Origin: Elusimicrobiota bacterium
GTDB taxonomy: Bacteria; Elusimicrobiota; UBA8919
Assembly: GCA_003452965.1 (NCBI GenBank)
Contig: DMMW01000018.1
Coordinates: 1 to 22,937, forward strand
Direction: 5' to 3'
DNA length: 22,937 nt
Under the pieces are notes generated by a model. It saw only the letters and a program-made list of their open reading frames with translations, was not told the origin of the DNA and did not search any database. Both the position numbers and the translations under genes were made by a program. Shown here in pieces: positions 19,644 through 22,937 of the stretch (the first letter of the stretch is position 1; every line of letters starts with the position of its first letter).

Positions 19644-20678
19644 ATGGCAAAGATGGAAAAAACAGATAAGGAAAAAGCATTGGAATTAGCTCTTTCACAA
19701 ATTGAAAAAGAATACGGTAAGGGCGCTATTATGCGTCTTGGTGAAAGCCCGCACCAAAAAGTCGAGGTTATACCTACTGGAATTATCGGTTTGGATGTAG
19801 CAATTGGTGCCGGTGGTATTCCAAAGGGCAGAATTATAGAATTATTTGGACCTGAGTCGTCTGGTAAATCCACATTATGTTTGCAGATAATATCCAGTGC
19901 ACAGAAATTGGGCGGAACCTGTGCATATGTTGATGCTGAACATGCAATGGATCCGGTTTATGCGACTAAATTGGGCGTTGATATAGATAAACTTCTGATT
20001 TCTCAGCCCGATTCCGGAGAACAAGCACTTGAAATCACAGAAAAATTGGTAAGAAGCAATGCTGTAGATTTAATTATAGTTGATTCTGTCGCCGCATTGA
20101 CTCCACGCGCGGAAATTGAAGGTGAGATGGGCGATTCACATATGGGATTGCAGGCACGACTTATGTCGCAGGCATTAAGAAAACTTACCGCTATAGTTTC
20201 AAAGTCAAAAACATCTATTATTTTTATTAACCAGATAAGACAAAAAATCGGTATTATGTTCGGCAATCCGGAAACCACAACCGGCGGGTTAGCGTTAAAA
20301 TTTTATTCATCAATCAGACTTGATATTAGAAGAGTTACTACAATTAAAGAAGGAGATGTCGCGATTGGAACCCGTGTCAGGGTAAAGGTTGTTAAGAATA
20401 AGGTTGCTCCGCCATTTAAGCAAACGGAATTTGAGATGTCATTCGGTTCAGGCATATCACCTGAAGGTAGTATTATTGAAACAGGTGTGGAATATGCTGT
20501 AGTTGATAAAAGCGGAAGCTGGTTTGTTTACAAAAATGAGAGGCTCGGGCAGGGAATGGATAACGCAAAGACATTTTTAAAAGAAAATCCTAAAATTGCC
20601 GAAGATATTAAAAGAGCTATTGTTGAAAAAGCATCAGGGATACCTCACGTAGAAGAAAAAGAAAAAATTAAGAAATAA
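19644..20678 (+). CDS. recA: Recombinase A
   Basis: RecA forms nucleoprotein filaments on single-stranded DNA, drives homologous recombination and triggers SOS autoproteolysis. The 344 residues are normal length and highly conserved: ALELALSQIEKEYGKGAIMRLG (from residue 11), Walker A GPESSGKST (69-77), YVDAEHAMDP, LIIVDSVAALTPRAEIEGEMGDSHMG (Walker B and loop L1), and NQIRQKIGIMFGNPETTTGG (loop L2). A GGAGGT site and own promoter precede it. The stop overlaps the start of a membrane hydrolase by one base; the usual recX neighbour is absent. No intein or frameshift is present. Confidence 0.98.
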   Translation: MAKMEKTDKEKALELALSQIEKEYGKGAIMRLGESPHQKVEVIPTGIIGLDVAIGAGGIPKGRIIELFGPESSGKSTLCLQIISSAQKLGGTCAYVDAEHAMDPVYATKLGVDIDKLLISQPDSGEQALEITEKLVRSNAVDLIIVDSVAALTPRAEIEGEMGDSHMGLQARLMSQALRKLTAIVSKSKTSIIFINQIRQKIGIMFGNPETTTGGLALKFYSSIRLDIRRVTTIKEGDVAIGTRVRVKVVKNKVAPPFKQTEFEMSFGSGISPEGSIIETGVEYAVVDKSGSWFVYKNERLGQGMDNAKTFLKENPKIAEDIKRAIVEKASGIPHVEEKEKIKK

Positions 20679-21583
20679 TGTCATTGAAAAGCTTTTTTTA
20701 TTTTAAGATTAGAACGTCTGTGAGCATTATAATTCTTATATTTATACTTATCTGTATTTGGGGTTGGTTCTCATCTTCCCTTGTATTAAAAGCAGGACTC
20801 CTTCCAATTGAACAAAAACCTGACGATTTTAATGTAATGTATGAAAATGTAAGTTTTTTTACTGATGACAATATCAATATTAAAGGCTGGTTTTTGCCTT
20901 CTAAAGAAAAATCTTATAAAACTATCATAATCTGTCACGGTTGGGGAACAAATAAATCAGACGTATTGTCTTCAACAATATTTTTTTTGAAAAGAGGGTT
21001 TAATCTTTTATATTTTGATTTTAGAAATCACGGCGAAAGCGGTGGTAATAAATCTTCATTGGGCAAATTAGAATCACAGGATTTAATATCTGCGGTTAAT
21101 TTTTTGAAAACCAAAAAAAAACAACAATCAGAAAAAATCGGAATATATGGTGTTTCCATGGGAGCAAGTGTTGCAATAATCGCTACTGCCCTTGATAAGA
21201 GAATTAGTGCAGTTATTTCTGATTCTCCGTTTTCAAGTTTCAATTATATTATTTCAAAATATGCCAAGCTTTTTTATAAAATTCCAAAATATCCGTTAGT
21301 GCCAATAACACTTTTTTTTATTATGTCAAGACTCGGCTTCAATCCGGAAAAAACATCAGCAATATATTATGTTTCAAAAATCGCGCCACGTCCTATTTTT
21401 ATTATTCACGGAGAAATAGATGATAGGATTCCAGTCAGTGAAGGGAAAATATTATTTGATATCGCCAATGAACCCAAAATATTTTGGACTGTTAAAAATG
21501 CAAATCATTTAGAATCATATTCAAAAAATGCATTTGAATATGAAAAAAGAACCAGCGATTTTTTTAAAAAATTTTTAAGATGA
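20678..21583 (+). CDS. Membrane-anchored alpha/beta hydrolase
   Basis: The 301-residue protein has an N-terminal transmembrane segment around residues 14-36 and then an alpha/beta hydrolase domain that should face outward. The catalytic set is visible: oxyanion-hole region CHGWGTN (86-92), nucleophile S160 in GVSMG, acid D248 or D249 in HGEIDDRIPV, and H277 in NANHLES. It resembles the BEM46/YqkD-like group of membrane-tethered serine hydrolases with unknown substrates. The start overlaps the recA stop by one base and its stop overlaps the next start (ATGA), so all three are translationally coupled. A functional link to recombination is doubtful; the coupling may simply reflect operon compaction. 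Confidence 0.87.
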   Translation: MSLKSFFYFKIRTSVSIIILIFILICIWGWFSSSLVLKAGLLPIEQKPDDFNVMYENVSFFTDDNINIKGWFLPSKEKSYKTIIICHGWGTNKSDVLSSTIFFLKRGFNLLYFDFRNHGESGGNKSSLGKLESQDLISAVNFLKTKKKQQSEKIGIYGVSMGASVAIIATALDKRISAVISDSPFSSFNYIISKYAKLFYKIPKYPLVPITLFFIMSRLGFNPEKTSAIYYVSKIAPRPIFIIHGEIDDRIPVSEGKILFDIANEPKIFWTVKNANHLESYSKNAFEYEKRTSDFFKKFLR

Positions 21584-22937
21584 TAAAAAAATATTTTACT
21601 ATTTTTTGTTTTTTAATAGCACTTAAAAGTTTTCTAAATGCTTCTTCGGGAATGAGCGTTTATTACGATGCCACATCTACACAGTTACCGTCTTATAGAT
21701 TATACTACACTACTGCAGGATGGATGGCTGAAGGTAAAGTAAACAATGTCGGCGGTAATGTCAATGGTTCATATATTTTAAGAACCTGTCCGAGAAGAAA
21801 TGAAAATGTCCTGGCAACGCAGGATTCAACAGGAAAACTTGCGGTTCAAATATGGAACGGCAGTTCATGGGGAACGGTTCAGACATTTTCTATTGATGTT
21901 ACAACCCGATGCCGTGCGTTTGATGTGGCATACGAGCAGACATCTGGTAATGCAATTGTCGCATATAGAAAAAATTCGTATTTAAATAGGATATATTATA
22001 GTGTTTGGAACGGAATTTCATGGAGTGAAAGCACCGATTCCGGTTTAGATTTGGACGGTGATGCTATAAACTGGGTCAGGTTAGAACCTAATCCTAATAG
22101 CAATGAATTGGTTTTAGTAACAATGTGTATAAGCAGCCATGTTTATGCAGCCGTATGGAACGGTTCAACATGGGCAAATCAACAAGCATTGGAAACCGTA
22201 GGCACAAATTCCGCATTTCAACAGGGATTTGATGTAGTTTATACGAGTAGTTATAATTATGCAATGATTGCATGGAATGAAGACGGGGATAATAAAATTC
22301 AATACCGCCAGTGGTTCAGTACAGCATCCGCATGGGGAAATGAGGCAACAATACCGGCAACAGAAATAACTACCGGTAATGATGAAGGGTATAGGTGGAT
22401 AAAATTGGCTGCAAATCCGCTTTCAACTTCTAATGAAATTTTAATCGGCTGTTATGATACCGAATATGATATAAACATGGCTGTTTGGGACGGTTCAATA
22501 TGGGACGATGGTAATGCAATTAATTATAATGCTACAACTGGTATTTCTTACGAATATAGATGTTTTGATGTCTCATATGAAAGGTCTTCTGGAAGAGGTA
22601 TCGTCGGGTATGCTTCAGCGAGTAAGCCCTATAAAGCAAGATATGTTTTTTGGAGTGGTGCTTCTTGGGGAACAGGAGCTGCTACACAGTATAATATTAA
22701 ATCCCAGCCAAGATATGTGACTTTATACAGAGATAAGGACCAAACTTCCAATGAACTAATGTTGACTACCGATGATGTTGATAATGATATCAATATCCAA
22801 AGATGGACCGGAACTGTATGGAATCTGTTAAGCGAAGTTGAAAAGGCATCCTATTATAATAAGGAATGTTATGCTATTTCCTATTCTTTTCCAGGCTCGC
22901 AATACGATTCTGTCCCACCTGCTAACATATCCAATTT
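21580..22937 (+). CDS. Secreted repeat protein, probable beta-propeller (3' end outside window)
   Basis: The frame opens with ATGA overlapping the hydrolase stop and stays open for 452 codons to the window edge. Residues 1-21 are a Sec signal peptide (IKKYFTIFCFLIALKSFLNA). The mature part consists of about seven repeats of 50-57 residues, each with a W-[ND]-G-x-x-W type motif (tryptophan codons near 21853, 22003, 22153, 22312, 22485, 22653 and 22804). They are separated by alternating FDV.YE and EL/EI..-type strands. This suggests a seven-bladed beta-propeller. The end, with VPPANISN, is typical of the linker before fibronectin type III or other surface domains, so a large cell-surface protein is likely. 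No enzyme motif is seen. Adhesion or polysaccharide binding is a guess. Confidence 0.8.
   Translation, partial: MIKKYFTIFCFLIALKSFLNASSGMSVYYDATSTQLPSYRLYYTTAGWMAEGKVNNVGGNVNGSYILRTCPRRNENVLATQDSTGKLAVQIWNGSSWGTVQTFSIDVTTRCRAFDVAYEQTSGNAIVAYRKNSYLNRIYYSVWNGISWSESTDSGLDLDGDAINWVRLEPNPNSNELVLVTMCISSHVYAAVWNGSTWANQQALETVGTNSAFQQGFDVVYTSSYNYAMIAWNEDGDNKIQYRQWFSTASAWGNEATIPATEITTGNDEGYRWIKLAANPLSTSNEILIGCYDTEYDINMAVWDGSIWDDGNAINYNATTGISYEYRCFDVSYERSSGRGIVGYASASKPYKARYVFWSGASWGTGAATQYNIKSQPRYVTLYRDKDQTSNELMLTTDDVDNDINIQRWTGTVWNLLSEVEKASYYNKECYAISYSFPGSQYDSVPPANISN

Overview
This is an AT-rich stretch of bacterial chromosome in which every convincing gene lies on the + strand, mostly in tight or overlapping groups. 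I see no rRNA, tRNA, CRISPR array, phage gene or intact transposase. The genes are largely housekeeping: panD, a bacterial malic enzyme, class I fumarase, nadE, argF, maf, pfkA and recA. Mixed with them are exported or membrane proteins, among them TPR, signal-peptide and tryptophan-repeat proteins. This points to a free-living or host-associated Gram-negative-type bacterium, probably from an uncultured low-GC lineage such as Elusimicrobiota or Omnitrophota. That placement is a weak inference from style and not from a marker-gene tree. LAYOUT: (1) 1-2.3 kb holds the end of a TPR protein, an unrecognised secreted protein, a lone receiver-domain response regulator and a one-TM protein. (2) 2.4-4.0 kb holds panD and a YgeY-like M20 metallohydrolase. 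(3) 4.1-11.7 kb is a hydroxyacid/dicarboxylate block: malic enzyme, a LarA-type nickel-pincer racemase, an FAD-linked D-2-hydroxyacid dehydrogenase, and fumarase alpha and beta with nadE placed between the two subunits. (4) 11.7-15.7 kb holds argF behind a strong, nearly leaderless promoter, a lyase-lacking endonuclease III-like glycosylase, cutA, an AmrS-type radical SAM protein, a 354-bp gene-free tract built of palindromes, and maf. (5) 15.7-17.8 kb is accessory: a small inverted-repeat element that supplies the 3' end of maf, a type IV AbiE toxin-antitoxin pair behind a near-consensus promoter, and about 535 bp without an intact gene that ends in a structured pfkA leader. (6) 17.8-22.9 kb holds pfkA, an ICMT-like membrane methyltransferase, then recA, a membrane alpha/beta hydrolase and a secreted seven-repeat protein that runs off the window. 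HOW THE GENES FIT: FumAB interconverts fumarate and L-malate, malic enzyme makes pyruvate from malate, the LarA-like enzyme should interconvert stereoisomers of a 2-hydroxyacid, and the FAD enzyme oxidises a D-2-hydroxyacid. Together they suggest a route funnelling lactate or malate stereoisomers into pyruvate. TWO GENOME-SCALE SIGNALS stand out. First, unrelated palindromic elements sit at many gene boundaries and have grown into the 3' ends of at least one gene (maf) and probably a second (the glycosylase). Second, strand composition changes abruptly from A/C-rich to T/G-rich exactly at the small element near 15.7 kb, which suggests a rearrangement, transfer or replication-related boundary. 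The best lead for an undescribed system is the LarA / FAD dehydrogenase / malic enzyme / fumarase module.
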